NCBI RefSeq assembly: GCF_002760615.1
Contig: NZ_AWWI01000126.1
Span: forward strand, 23,531-87,530
Source of the DNA: Puniceibacterium antarcticum
GTDB lineage: Bacteria; Pseudomonadota; Alphaproteobacteria; Rhodobacterales; Rhodobacteraceae
Length of the DNA stretch: 64,000 bases
Reading direction: 5' to 3'
In this document: piece after piece, positions 10,662 to 19,511 of the stretch
How the letters are laid out: each line of letters opens with the position of its first letter
Numbering within the stretch: position 1 is the first letter of the stretch
Translations under genes and position numbers: made by a program
Notes under the pieces: model-generated
Databases searched by the model: none
Told to the model about the DNA's origin: nothing
The model's input: only the letters and a program-made list of their open reading frames with translations

Positions 10662-10738
10662 CGGAGTGTAGCGCAGCCTGGTAGCGCACCTGCTTCGGGA
10701 GCAGGGGGTCGGAGGTTCGAATCCTCTCACTCCGACCA
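10662..10738 (+). tRNA. tRNA-Pro (anticodon CGG)
   Basis: A 77-base cloverleaf with the acceptor arm CGGAGTG pairing with CACTCCG, discriminator A and an encoded CCA. The anticodon stem CCTGC/GCAGG encloses the loop TTCGGGA, so the anticodon is CGG and it reads CCG. The T-arm GAGG-TTCGAAT-CCTC and the D-arm (GCGCAGCCTGGTAGCGC) are normal. Confidence 0.97.
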
Positions 10739-11126
10739 ATTTCCCCACGATACTCTGCAGATAGCCCCGCCTTTGCGGCCAGCGGGCCTGTATGTGACAC
10801 CTGCGCGCCACCCGGCCAGCGCTGCAAAAACGCCCCCTTATTTTTGATGAGCCCCGCAAACCACAAAAGGATGTCCGTTGTGTCGCGCGCGGTCTGACCC
10901 CTGCATTTTCGGGTGCCGTCAAAGGCCGCTCTTCTGTCAAAAAATGCCACCGCGCGGTGTGTTGAATCTTGGTTCATGCGTTTTTGGTTTAACCTGAGAC
11001 GAACAGCACAGGATTTTATGTTCGACCAACGGAAAAGATCGCGAACATCTGACCAAAACCCGAAACGCTCTGACCACGCCTATCCATCTTGCTTAGGCTG
11101 CGGTGAAACGCTCAAGGATCAGCGAT
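10739..11126. other. 388-base intergenic region with no supported gene
   Basis: Between tRNA-Pro and the 3' end of the AsmA-like gene. Frames in this stretch have no family resemblance and those overlapping the tRNA are antisense artefacts. I see no tRNA, clear terminator or operator here beyond a short self-complementary ACCGCGCGGT near 10950. Confidence 0.5.
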
Positions 11127-13025
11127 TCACCGATCCAGCAGTTGCATCAGGCCTTTCGCCGCCTCACCGCGCAGCTTGTCGCGAATGGCGTCTTCGACCG
11201 ACTGACCTTCGTCCACGGAAACACCCAGACTGTCCTGCAGCGCCTTGTTCACCTTGTCACGCGCTTCGCGTTCAAGCTGCTGTTTTTCTTCGGAAAAATT
11301 CGCCTCGATGGCCGCATCCAGATCGGCACTGATCTTTGTGTCCGACCAAGGCCCCTTGACCCGCACCGGCACTGACAGGCCCCGCCCGTTGCGTGCCTCG
11401 GCAGAGGTCCCCGTCACAAGGTAATCCAGCGACTGCGCCCCCAGATCGACCTTGCCTGCACCTGACGCGGCCAGAACCGGCAGATCCAGCACAAGGTCGT
11501 CGTTGCGCAAAACGCCGTTTTCGATCGCAAAGCTGGCGGTCATATCGTCAAACACCGTGGTGCCGGATCCCGGCAGCCCGCCGCGGAACACCGCATCCAG
11601 ATCCATCCCGGAAATCACCCCCGGCCCGGCACGCAGGCTGCCGTTTCCGGAAAGAGAGCGGACGATCGCATCCACCGATTGCCCGGACCCCAGAAACTGC
11701 AGCTGCGCATCCGCCTTGCCGGTGAATTTCTTGACGTCGGCGGCATCCTCCAGCAGATCACGCAGCTCCATCCCCTCCGCTTTCAGCGTCCCGCCAACCG
11801 ACAGGCCAGCACGGTTGTTCGCGATGAACTGACCGCTCAGAATGCCCTGATACCCTTGCATTTTCTCGATATCGAACACCGCTCGAGACTGATCGACCGT
11901 CATGCGTGCAAGGCTCTGGCCAAACCGGAATCCCCCGACGACAAGCCGGTCCAGCTCAACCGTGATATCCCCGTCAAACGTGCCCAGAGCAGAGGCATCC
12001 AGCCTGTCCGTCGGCCATCCGCTGGCGCTTTGTGCCCCATCGACACCGGCGAATGTCGGCAACTCCAGCGTCTCCCCCCGGATTTGTGCCGAAATGTGTG
12101 GCACGTCGCCGGGCCGAATATCTGCCGAAACGGACAGGCGGTTCTGATCCAGCGTCAGATCCCCCTCGCGCAGCGACAAGCTGCCATCCTGCGCTAGTGC
12201 GATTTGCGTGGTGGCCGACAGACTCTGGCCAAGACCTTCTGGCAGAACAACACTCGGCTGCCCCAGCGCGGACAGGAACTGCTCCGTGTTGCTCAGAGCC
12301 AGGTTCAGGCGGCCCGTTGCCTCCATCGCCATCCCGGCCTGCCCCTCAAAGCGCCCCGTTCCGCCCAATGTGCTCAGTTCCAGATCCATGCCGGACACGG
12401 CCCCCGTCAGGAACGCCACCGGCGACTCGATCTGTGCCGTGACGGCGACTGGTTCTGCGGCCGGGCTGAACCCGGCCTTCAATGTCGCAGGCCCGCCGCG
12501 ATCCGGCCAGGCCAGCGTCAGTTCAAGATTGCGGATTTCGACGGGCGTTTGCCCGGCGGCCAGATAACGCAGCCCGCCGCCCGTAATGGAAAGCGCGTCC
12601 AGCGAAAAGTCCGGCAGGGACGCTGATGCGTCACCGCCAGTGTCCGCGCCCAGATCCCAGTTGACTGCGCCGTCGCCGTTGCGTTGCAAAAGGATGGTCG
12701 GCGCTATGACCCGTATCGAGCGAAAGCGCAGATTTCCGCTCAGCACGGACAGGGGTTCAACCCCGATCTCTGCCCGATCTGCGGTCAGCATCGCACCCGC
12801 ATCGGACCAGTCGGCATTGGCGATACGGATCCCCCCGGCATCAATGCCAAGCACCGGCCAGAAGGATACAGAGACATCCCCAAGGCTGACATCCCGGCCA
12901 ATTTGCGCGCTCAGCTGATCCGCCGCGATCCGTCCCAGCCGTTCGGCAGGCAGGAAGAGAAGAGAGGCAAAAGCGACGCCTAGAATGAACACGAATAGTC
13001 CAAGGATTTTCCAGATCACACGCAT
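11127..13025 (-). CDS. AsmA family protein
   Basis: A 632-residue protein with one N-terminal membrane anchor (IWKILGLFVFILGVAFASLL) followed by the AsmA-type beta-rich body: the early segment IAADQLSAQIGRDVSLGDVSVSFWP is the hallmark N-terminal motif, and the C-terminal part (SLSGNGSLRAGPGVISGMDLD, then LDLPVLAASGAGKVDLG) is the conserved AsmA-like C-terminal region. AsmA/TamB-type proteins bridge inner and outer membrane and are thought to help lipid or outer-membrane protein transport. The frame is open upstream to 13139, but ATG 13025 starts the membrane anchor and follows a GAGG ribosome site. It ends QQLLDR-like and stands alone. Confidence 0.88.
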   Translation of the reverse strand: MRVIWKILGLFVFILGVAFASLLFLPAERLGRIAADQLSAQIGRDVSLGDVSVSFWPVLGIDAGGIRIANADWSDAGAMLTADRAEIGVEPLSVLSGNLRFRSIRVIAPTILLQRNGDGAVNWDLGADTGGDASASLPDFSLDALSITGGGLRYLAAGQTPVEIRNLELTLAWPDRGGPATLKAGFSPAAEPVAVTAQIESPVAFLTGAVSGMDLELSTLGGTGRFEGQAGMAMEATGRLNLALSNTEQFLSALGQPSVVLPEGLGQSLSATTQIALAQDGSLSLREGDLTLDQNRLSVSADIRPGDVPHISAQIRGETLELPTFAGVDGAQSASGWPTDRLDASALGTFDGDITVELDRLVVGGFRFGQSLARMTVDQSRAVFDIEKMQGYQGILSGQFIANNRAGLSVGGTLKAEGMELRDLLEDAADVKKFTGKADAQLQFLGSGQSVDAIVRSLSGNGSLRAGPGVISGMDLDAVFRGGLPGSGTTVFDDMTASFAIENGVLRNDDLVLDLPVLAASGAGKVDLGAQSLDYLVTGTSAEARNGRGLSVPVRVKGPWSDTKISADLDAAIEANFSEEKQQLEREARDKVNKALQDSLGVSVDEGQSVEDAIRDKLRGEAAKGLMQLLDR

Positions 13026-13167
13026 CTCTCGACCTCCTGTCGCATCGCTCCATTCGTATCTTCTGCTGCGCAGCACGCAAGGGGGTGTTCGACACGTCGG
13101 GGGCTCTGATCGCAAAGCAAGGCCAGAGCCTGCCGACAAGCCATTGTTCTGGAATAAATAAACCGGT

Positions 13168-14391
13168 TCAGCTTTGTTTCAGAAAGGCCTGACCATCCAC
13201 AAGGAAACGTTCCGACAGCGGCAGGCAGGCCGCGCCCAAGGATCGGGCCGAGGGGCCGACCGTGCCGGGGCGAACGTCGGGCGGGGTGATGCCTGCCATG
13301 TTGATACGGATCAGGGCGCGGCGCACCTCTTTGACCAGATTCTCGCGGACTGCGCCAGGGATCCAGCCGTCGATCATCACCAACTCGAAATCGATGATCG
13401 AGGCCGCAGCTGCAATCGCATGGGCAATCCCATCTGCCGCCCCTTTGATCCAGGGATCCAGAATGTCCTGTTCCACCGACCACAGCTCCGGATCGCCCCA
13501 AAGGCCAGTTGTCGGCAGGCCCGCCGCTTCCATCCTCTTTTCGATTCCGGACAGGGATGCGACGTCGATCAACTGCAATGGCTCCTGCCCGCCGGGGACA
13601 GGCATCGATCCAAGCGCCCCGGCATTTCCCGAACGGCCATTGTACAACGTCCCGTTCAGCACCAGCCCGCCGCCGATGAAGTAGCCGACGTAGAAATACA
13701 GAAAGTCCCGTGGCGCATCCTGTGCGCCAAAGACCAGTTCGGCCCCGCAAGCGCTTGAGGCGTCGTTCTGCATGTAAACTGGATAGGGCACCTGTGCCGC
13801 GAGCTCGGCCTTGATGTCGTAGTTCTTCCAGGACGCCATCTTTGCCGGCTCAATCCCGATCAGCCGCGCCCAGTTCCACATCTCGAACGGCATCGCGATG
13901 CCTAGGCCGGCAATCCGCGCCTTCTGTTCGGGCTCGAGTGGATCCGTCAGTTTGTGTATGGCATCGACCGCGAACCGGACCGTGTCTTCGGGGCGGGGAT
14001 AGGCATGGGTGCGCTGAACACGGCCGTGCACCCGACCCAGGAAATCGATCAGCACCAGTTCCTCGTTCCGCCGCCCGATCTTTATTCCAAGGAAATAGGC
14101 ACCTTCCGGGTTCAGGTGCATCGGCACCAGTGGCTGGCCAACCTTGCCGCGCACCGGGTCACCTTTGGCCAGCAACCCGTCCTCCTCCAGAGCGCGCATG
14201 ATGACAGAGACGGTTTGCGCCGACAGCCCGGTCGCGCGGGCAATATCGGCCTTTGCCATCGGACCCCTTTGTCGAATAAGCGACAAGACCAGCCGTTCGT
14301 TATGCGCGCGCATGCCCGACTGATTCGAGCCGCGCATCACATAATCTTCGGCCTTCAGCCGATCTGGGACAGGGATCTGAAGCTCGGTCAC
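13168..14391 (-). CDS. ROK-family transcriptional regulator of the adjacent sugar transporter (FrcR-like)
   Basis: A 407-residue ROK protein. Residues about 25-85 form a winged HTH (ERLVLSLIRQRGPMAKADIA, then GLSAQTVSVIMRALEEDGLL), followed by the sugar-kinase-like fold with GYFIGGGLVLNG. The zinc-site residues of classical ROK proteins appear lost: AGALGSMP replaces the usual AGE-x-GH, and no CxCG-x2-GC cluster is present. GTG 14391 is chosen because the frame upstream runs into fucU; it starts 28 bases after the fucU stop. Divergence from frcBCA and the palindrome between them suggest it represses that operon, as FrcR does next to frcBCAK in rhizobia. Confidence 0.85.
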   Translation of the reverse strand: MTELQIPVPDRLKAEDYVMRGSNQSGMRAHNERLVLSLIRQRGPMAKADIARATGLSAQTVSVIMRALEEDGLLAKGDPVRGKVGQPLVPMHLNPEGAYFLGIKIGRRNEELVLIDFLGRVHGRVQRTHAYPRPEDTVRFAVDAIHKLTDPLEPEQKARIAGLGIAMPFEMWNWARLIGIEPAKMASWKNYDIKAELAAQVPYPVYMQNDASSACGAELVFGAQDAPRDFLYFYVGYFIGGGLVLNGTLYNGRSGNAGALGSMPVPGGQEPLQLIDVASLSGIEKRMEAAGLPTTGLWGDPELWSVEQDILDPWIKGAADGIAHAIAAAASIIDFELVMIDGWIPGAVRENLVKEVRRALIRINMAGITPPDVRPGTVGPSARSLGAACLPLSERFLVDGQAFLKQS

Positions 14392-14419
14392 GGGGGTCCG
14401 TTCTGTTGACTGCAACACA

Positions 14420-14860
14420 TTATGACGGGTCGGTAGGGTCGATAAACCCTTTGCGCAATATGACATTCGCAAAAAGCGCGGTTTCGCTGGTCGCGACGAT
14501 TGTATGGGCCGAGCGGATCCGGGGATAAAGGTCCGCACCCGAGAGGGGCTCTATCCTGAAACCCGGTGCCAGCCGCGCGCTGGCCGCATCGATGCGGTCA
14601 TGGAAAGCCCCCCGTTGTGCCGGATCGTTGTTCAGTGCGGCGCGAAAGATCGCGACCGGCGGCGTTCTGTCCAGGGGCATGACCTGCAGAATCGCCTCGA
14701 ACAGCGCCATTATTCCATGACCATCCGCCCGGATCAGCCGACGAGCATGTTCTTGCGCGGGATAATTTCCGTCCACGAGCGCGATTTCGTCTCCATGCCC
14801 CATGGAGCGGAGCGTGAACAGAAGCTCAGGACCCAATATCGCTGGAATGCCGATCAACAA
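14420..14860 (-). CDS. RbsD/FucU family sugar mutarotase
   Basis: A 146-residue protein with the diagnostic N-terminus M-L-x-G-I-P-x-I-L-x-PELL followed by MGHGDEIALVDGNYPA, where the His and Asp belong to the active site of FucU/RbsD mutarotases, which interconvert sugar anomers. The start is a TTG at 14860: GAGGGGAG sits 7 bases before it, and the family N-terminus begins exactly there; the frame is open to 14932 but without family similarity. It is first in the transcript with the ROK regulator. FucU types act on fucose and RbsD on ribose; the sugar here is probably that imported by the divergent ABC system. Confidence 0.88.
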   Translation of the reverse strand: MLIGIPAILGPELLFTLRSMGHGDEIALVDGNYPAQEHARRLIRADGHGIMALFEAILQVMPLDRTPPVAIFRAALNNDPAQRGAFHDRIDAASARLAPGFRIEPLSGADLYPRIRSAHTIVATSETALFANVILRKGFIDPTDPS

Positions 14861-15013
14861 GAGTTTTCTCCCCTCAAAAATAATGCTGCTGACATTTCGG
14901 AGGACTACGGAGCGTTCAGGTGTGCCCGACAATGCGCATCCCGTTTTCCGCCCTCTATTTTCATGCCGCCTGTCATGATGACATTGGCAAAATATTGTCG
15001 CGGCAGGGATGGT

Positions 15014-15051
15014 CTGTCAATGATAAATAAGAGTGATTTATTTATTGACAG
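15014..15051. promoter_or_regulatory. palindromic operator with divergent -35 elements between fucU and frcB
   Basis: CTGTCAATGATAAAT at 15014-15028 is mirrored by ATTTATTTATTGACAG at 15036-15051, an A/T-rich dyad. Each arm carries TTGACA reading outward: at 15045-15050 toward frcB and at 15020-15015 toward fucU, the latter with CAATAT 17 bases further. A repressor on this dyad would cover both promoters; the ROK protein is the obvious candidate. Confidence 0.7.
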
Positions 15052-15157
15052 GCGGGGGCGATTCCGTGTTTGTTAAGTATAGAGGGCAGGCTAGGGAGGT
15101 TGCCCCGACCCCGCCGGGCCTATTGGCCTGAATTTCATGACTTGGGAGGAGACCCTG

Positions 15158-16192
15158 ATGAAAACGACATTTACCAAAACCGCTCTGCTTTGCATGACCG
15201 CCGCCGGTTTTGTGAGCCTGGCCAGTGGTGCTAACGCCGCCGCGCATTCGGTCAGCGCCTGCCTGATCACCAAGACCGACATCAACCCGTTTTTCGTCAA
15301 GATGAAAGAGGGTGCCGAGGCCAAGGCCGAAGAGCTGGGCATTACACTGAACTCTTATGCCGGCAAGATCGACGGCGACGTCGAGACACAGATCGCCGCA
15401 GTTGAAACCTGCATCGCGGCCGGCGCCAAGGGCATCCTTATCACCCCGTCCGACGGTGCGGCGCTGATGCCGATCATCACGCAGGCCCGCGAAGCCGGCG
15501 CACTGGTCATCGCGCTCGACACGCCGTTCGAGCCTGCAACCGTGGCCGATGCCACCTTTGCGACAGACAACTTCAAGGCCGGTGTTCTGATCGGTGAATG
15601 GGCCGCCGCCAAGATGGGCGACACGTCGAACGCCAAGATCGCGATGCTCGACCTCAACCCATCCGAAGTGTCGGTCGATTACCTGCGCAACAACGGCTTT
15701 CTTCAGGGCTTTGGCGTGGACATCAAGGACCCGACTGATATCGGTGACGAAGACGACGCCCGCATCGTCGGCAATGACGTCACCAACGGCAACGAAGAAG
15801 GTGGCCGCACGGCGATGGAAAACCTGATGCAGATGGATAGCGGCATCAACGTGGTCTACACCATCAACGAACCTGCCGCTGCCGGTGCCTATGAGGCGCT
15901 GAAATCCTTTGGCATGGAAGATCAGGCGCTGATCGTGTCGGTCGACGGTGGCTGCCCCGGTGTGCAGAACGTCAAGGAAGGCGTGATCGGCGCGACCTCC
16001 ATGCAGTTCCCGCTGTTGATGGCCTCCATGGGGATCGAGGCGATTGCCGCCTTTGCCGCCGACGGCACCAAGCCGCAGAATACCGAAGGGCTGGATTTCT
16101 TCAATACCGGCGTCGAGCTGGTGACAGACGAGCCGGTCGAGGGCATCCCCTCGATCACCTCTGACGAAGCGCTGGAAAAGTGCTGGGGCTGA
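15158..16192 (+). CDS. frcB: sugar ABC transporter periplasmic binding protein (FrcB-like)
   Basis: A 344-residue periplasmic binding protein with a signal peptide of about 28 residues (core [16 protein letters not shown], cleavage near ANAAA). The mature protein starts with [20 protein letters not shown], almost the same as rhizobial FrcB, and retains [13 protein letters not shown] and the C-terminal EKCWG. FrcB of Sinorhizobium meliloti binds fructose, mannose and ribose for a CUT2-type importer. ATG 15158 has GGGAGGAG before it; an upstream start at 15137 is less likely. It leads the frcB-frcC-frcA operon. The exact sugar is inferred from similarity. Confidence 0.92.
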   Translation: MKTTFTKTALLCMTAAGFVSLASGANAAAHSVSACLITKTDINPFFVKMKEGAEAKAEELGITLNSYAGKIDGDVETQIAAVETCIAAGAKGILITPSDGAALMPIITQAREAGALVIALDTPFEPATVADATFATDNFKAGVLIGEWAAAKMGDTSNAKIAMLDLNPSEVSVDYLRNNGFLQGFGVDIKDPTDIGDEDDARIVGNDVTNGNEEGGRTAMENLMQMDSGINVVYTINEPAAAGAYEALKSFGMEDQALIVSVDGGCPGVQNVKEGVIGATSMQFPLLMASMGIEAIAAFAADGTKPQNTEGLDFFNTGVELVTDEPVEGIPSITSDEALEKCWG

Positions 16193-16208
16193 AACCCGGC
16201 TACCTTCC

Positions 16209-16233
16209 GGGAAGGGGCCGCGCGCCCCTTCCC
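16209..16233 (+). other. stable hairpin between frcB and frcC
   Basis: Perfect 9-bp stem GGGAAGGGG/CCCCTTCCC with a 7-base loop, without a T run, 17 bases after the frcB stop. Hairpins of this type after binding-protein genes protect the upstream message and lower expression of the membrane component, so it probably sets the FrcB excess. Confidence 0.65.
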
Positions 16234-16305
16234 TCTCCCACCCCTCTCACAAAGCTTTGACCTGACAGTCCGGTTCAGCCACGCTGACTCGGAGGAGGAG
16301 AGATC

Positions 16306-17394
16306 ATGACAGACACAACACAGACCCCGAAAAAGGGGCAGGACTTCGAAAGTGCGCTGGATAAAAGCGACAAGAACGTCGCAGCATTCGAGCGAAAGAG
16401 CAAAGGAATGGTCGACGGGCTTCAGCACCTGTTGCACCTCAATCCGACGCTGGTGCCTGTCATGGTTCTCGTCGCTTCGGTGCTGATCTTCAGCCTGCCG
16501 ATGGTGACGGACGGCAAGTTCATGACGATGTTCAACCTGTCGCTGGTGATGCAGCAGGTGTCGATCATCGGCATTCTGGCCGCGGCGCAGTCGCTGATCA
16601 TCCTGACGGCGGGAATCGACCTGTCAGTCGGGGCGCTGATGATCTTTTCCGCCGTTGTCATGGGTCTTCTGGGTGTGAACCTAGGCGTGCCGACCTTTAT
16701 CTCTCTGATCGCGGGCTTTGTCGTGGCCATCGGCGGCGGGTTGATGAACGGGCTGTTTGTCACGCGGGTGAAACTACCTCCGTTCATCGTGACGCTGGGC
16801 ACCTGGTACATCTTTTTGTCGATCCTGCGCCTGCTGACCGGGTCGCAGTCGATCCGCAGTCAGGACATCGACGCCGAAGCCGCCGCGCTCAAGATCTTTG
16901 GCAGCTACATTTCGATTGGTTCGGCGCGCATCACATTCGGCGTGATTCTGATGATCGTGGTCTTTGCGGTGCTCTGGTATTTCCTGAACAAGACCGCCTG
17001 GGGCCGCCATGTCTATGCCATTGGCGATGACAAGGAAGCCGCCGAACTGGCCGGGATCAAGACCGACCGCACGCTGCTGACCGTCTACATGGCCGCCGGT
17101 GCCGTGGTCGGTGTCGCCGCCTGGGCGTCGATTGGCCGGGTCGGGTCGATCTCGCCCAATGCTTTTGCCGAGGCGAACCTGCAAAGCATCACCGCCGTGG
17201 TGATCGGGGGCATCTCGCTTTTCGGTGGGCGTGGTTCGATCCTGGGGCCGCTGTTCGGTGCGCTTATCGTCGGGATCTTTGAAAGCGGTCTGCGCCTCGC
17301 CGGGCTGGACGTGCAGTGGCAGGTCTTTGCCATCGGCTGGCTTATCATCCTTGCCGTCGCCATCGACCAGTGGATCAGAAAGGTTTCAGCATGA
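16306..17394 (+). CDS. frcC: sugar ABC transporter permease (FrcC-like)
   Basis: A 362-residue inner-membrane permease of the CUT2 (ribose/fructose) family with about eight to ten hydrophobic segments after a 50-residue hydrophilic N-terminus. The family motifs LIILTAGIDLSVGALM (about residue 100) and YAIGDDKEAAELAGIK (EAA-like coupling loop to the ATPase) are clear, as is VVIGGISLFGGRGSI. A very strong ribosome site, GGAGGAGGAGAG, precedes the ATG. Its stop overlaps the start of frcA (ATGA), so translation is coupled. It forms the channel for sugar delivered by FrcB. Confidence 0.93.
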   Translation: MTDTTQTPKKGQDFESALDKSDKNVAAFERKSKGMVDGLQHLLHLNPTLVPVMVLVASVLIFSLPMVTDGKFMTMFNLSLVMQQVSIIGILAAAQSLIILTAGIDLSVGALMIFSAVVMGLLGVNLGVPTFISLIAGFVVAIGGGLMNGLFVTRVKLPPFIVTLGTWYIFLSILRLLTGSQSIRSQDIDAEAAALKIFGSYISIGSARITFGVILMIVVFAVLWYFLNKTAWGRHVYAIGDDKEAAELAGIKTDRTLLTVYMAAGAVVGVAAWASIGRVGSISPNAFAEANLQSITAVVIGGISLFGGRGSILGPLFGALIVGIFESGLRLAGLDVQWQVFAIGWLIILAVAIDQWIRKVSA

Positions 17395-18167
17395 CACAAC
17401 CCATCATCAAAGCCCGTGGACTGGTCAAACGCTATGGCCGTGTGACCGCCCTCAACCAAGCCGATTTCGATCTGATGCCCGGAGAAATCCTGGCGGTGAT
17501 CGGGGACAACGGCGCCGGTAAATCCTCGCTGATCAAGGCGATCTCGGGCGCGGTGCAGATCGACGAGGGCAGCATCGAGCTTGACGGCAAGCCGATCAAC
17601 TTTCGCACACCGCTGGATGCGCGCAATGCGGGGATCGAAACGGTCTATCAGACCCTCGCCCTGTCGCCCGCCCTGTCCATCGTCGACAACATGTTTGTGG
17701 GCCGCGAGATCCGCAAACAGGGCATCATGGGCAAATATTTCAAGATGCTCGACAACAAGGAAATGGCGCGCATCGCCCGCGAAAAGCTGAACGATCTGGG
17801 GCTGATGACAATTCAGAACATCAATCAGGCGGTCGAAACCCTGTCCGGTGGTCAGCGTCAGGGCATCTCGGTCGCGCGTGCGGCGGCTTTTGGGTCCAAG
17901 GTCATCATTCTGGACGAACCCACCGCCGCGCTGGGGGTCAAGGAAAGCCGCAAGGTGCTTGAGCTGATTCAGGAGGTGCGGTCGCGTGGGATTCCGATCG
18001 TGCTGATCAGCCACAACATGCCGCATGTGTTCGAGGTGGCAGACCGCATTCACGTTCACCGTCTGGGCAGCCGTCTGTGCGTGATCGACCCCAAGGACCA
18101 TTCCATGTCCGACGCGGTGGCCTACATGACCGGCGCCAAGGTGCCGGATCAGGTGGAAATGGCCTGA
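17391..18167 (+). CDS. frcA: sugar ABC transporter ATP-binding protein (FrcA-like)
   Basis: A 258-residue single-domain ATPase, close to the 260 residues of rhizobial FrcA and half the size of RbsA-type double ATPases. Walker A is GDNGAGKSSL near residue 40, the signature is LSGGQRQGISVARA, Walker B is VIILDEPTAALG, and the switch His lies in LISHNMPH. The ATG overlaps the frcC stop. No frcK kinase gene follows: a terminator hairpin lies 65 bases downstream and the next gene is unrelated. Confidence 0.93.
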   Translation: MTQPIIKARGLVKRYGRVTALNQADFDLMPGEILAVIGDNGAGKSSLIKAISGAVQIDEGSIELDGKPINFRTPLDARNAGIETVYQTLALSPALSIVDNMFVGREIRKQGIMGKYFKMLDNKEMARIAREKLNDLGLMTIQNINQAVETLSGGQRQGISVARAAAFGSKVIILDEPTAALGVKESRKVLELIQEVRSRGIPIVLISHNMPHVFEVADRIHVHRLGSRLCVIDPKDHSMSDAVAYMTGAKVPDQVEMA

Positions 18168-18231
18168 GGCCAGACGGCTAGGGGACTGCGCGCTCTTTTA
18201 AATATTACAACGGTATCGAGTGACAGAGAGG

Positions 18232-18265
18232 CACCCGCGCACCAGATGCGCGGGTGTTTACGTTT
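18232..18265 (+). terminator. terminator of the frcBCA operon
   Basis: A perfect 9-bp stem CACCCGCGC/GCGCGGGTG with a 7-base loop followed by TTTACGTTT. The T tract is interrupted, but position and stem strength fit a Rho-independent terminator. Confidence 0.7.
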
Positions 18266-18338
18266 GGCCCCGGTCCGGGGTGCATCCTACGGACAGATCG
18301 GTCACACTGCGCCGATCTGGACCCAAGGAGAGTGCCCC

Positions 18339-19094
18339 ATGCCCCGTATCGGATTTATCGGAACCGGCCATATCGCCGCCCCCATGGCCCGCGCCCTTGC
18401 CCGCGACGGCCACGCGGTCACCGTGTCCGAACGCAGTGCTGAGACGGCCGCCGAACTGGCTGCAGCCGGTCTGGGCATTTCCGTCGCGCCGAACGCCGAT
18501 GTCGTCACCCAAAGCGATGTCGTCTTTCTCTGCCTGCGCCCCACGGTCTGGGCGGATGTGATTCCGACCCTGCCGTGGCGCGCCGATCAGCAGGTGATTT
18601 CGGTCATGGCGGGGGGGGCTTTGGCAGACATTGCCAAGGCCTGCGCGCCCGTAACGGACCTGTCGGTCACGATCCCCTATGGCTTTATCGAAAACGGCGG
18701 CTGCCCGCTGCCGGTGGCCGGCGATCCCGCGGCCCTGACGGCGCTGTTCGGCGCGGCGGATCCGATCCTGCCGCAACGGGACGAGGCTGCATTGACGGAT
18801 CATTTCGCCGCCTCGACCATGACCACCGCCGCGCTTTGCCTGCTTGAGGGTGCGAGCCGCTGGCTGGCTGAGCAGACCGATGATGCCGATCAGGCCGAGG
18901 TCTATGTTTCCAACCTTGTCGCGGGGTTTCTGCAGAACCTAGAGCGGGACCGCGCCGGGCGCATGGCGGATGCGCGCGAGGCTTTGGCGACGCCAAACAC
19001 CCTGAACCTGCAGATGGTCGAGGGGATGAGGAATGCAGGCGCCTTTGACGCGCTGCCAGAGGTGCTGGACAGGATTGCCGCCAGCATGCGCTGA
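18339..19094 (+). CDS. NAD(P)-binding oxidoreductase, pyrroline-5-carboxylate reductase-like
   Basis: A 251-residue protein starting MPRIGFIGTGHIAAPMARAL, a Rossmann GxGxxxxP dinucleotide-binding motif of the P5C reductase / F420-dependent reductase N-domain type. Later segments VVFLCLRPTVWADV and VISVMAGG match the second half of that domain. The C-terminal helical part is shorter and less like true ProC, which normally has a strongly conserved dimerisation motif, so proline synthesis is uncertain. AAGGAGAG precedes ATG 18339; longer starts are unsupported. It is convergent with cueR, with only 4 bases between stops. Confidence 0.75.
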   Translation: MPRIGFIGTGHIAAPMARALARDGHAVTVSERSAETAAELAAAGLGISVAPNADVVTQSDVVFLCLRPTVWADVIPTLPWRADQQVISVMAGGALADIAKACAPVTDLSVTIPYGFIENGGCPLPVAGDPAALTALFGAADPILPQRDEAALTDHFAASTMTTAALCLLEGASRWLAEQTDDADQAEVYVSNLVAGFLQNLERDRAGRMADAREALATPNTLNLQMVEGMRNAGAFDALPEVLDRIAASMR

Positions 19095-19098
19095 TCCC

Positions 19099-19488
19099 TC
19101 AGACCTCGGCAGAGAGGTCTTTGAGGATGGGGCAATCGGGCCGGTTGTCCCCGGCGCAGCAGTGCACCAGCTCGGACAGTGTATCGCGCATCGTCTGAAG
19201 CTGGGCGATCTTGTCGTCGATATGACCCAAATGTTCCTGCGCGACCTGTTTCACATCCGCGCTGGCCCGACCCTCATCGGCATAAAGCGCCATCAGAGTG
19301 CGGCAATCCTCGATCGTGAATCCCAGGGTGCGGGCGCGGCTGAGAAAGGCAAGCTTGTGCAGATCCTGATCACGAAAGGCGCGGTACCCGTTGGGGTCGC
19401 GCAATGGTTTGATCAGGCCGATCTCTTCGTAATAGCGGATCGTCTTGGGTGGCAGGCCGGCGCGTTTCGCAACCTCTCCGATGTTCAT
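19099..19488 (-). CDS. cueR: Cu(I)-responsive MerR-family regulator CueR
   Basis: A 129-residue MerR regulator. The N-terminal winged HTH reads MNIGEVAKRAGLPPKTIRYY, then EEIGLIKP; a long dimerisation helix follows; and the metal-binding loop HCCAGDNRPDCPIL has the C-x7-C spacing of CueR, which senses Cu(I) with two cysteines. CueR activates copper efflux (copA) and copper oxidase genes by untwisting promoters with 19-base spacers. ATG 19488 matches the family start; the frame is open 18 codons further but overlaps the promoter. No copA or copper chaperone gene lies nearby, so its targets are elsewhere. Confidence 0.9.
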   Translation of the reverse strand: MNIGEVAKRAGLPPKTIRYYEEIGLIKPLRDPNGYRAFRDQDLHKLAFLSRARTLGFTIEDCRTLMALYADEGRASADVKQVAQEHLGHIDDKIAQLQTMRDTLSELVHCCAGDNRPDCPILKDLSAEV

Positions 19489-19511
19489 GGCAGTCTCCTG
19501 GCTGGTCCTCA

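Noticed and set aside
10567..10977. Reverse-strand frames over tRNA-Pro with sequences such as [15 protein letters not shown] and [13 protein letters not shown]
   Set aside because: These are the well-known false proteins made by translating the antisense of a tRNA gene.
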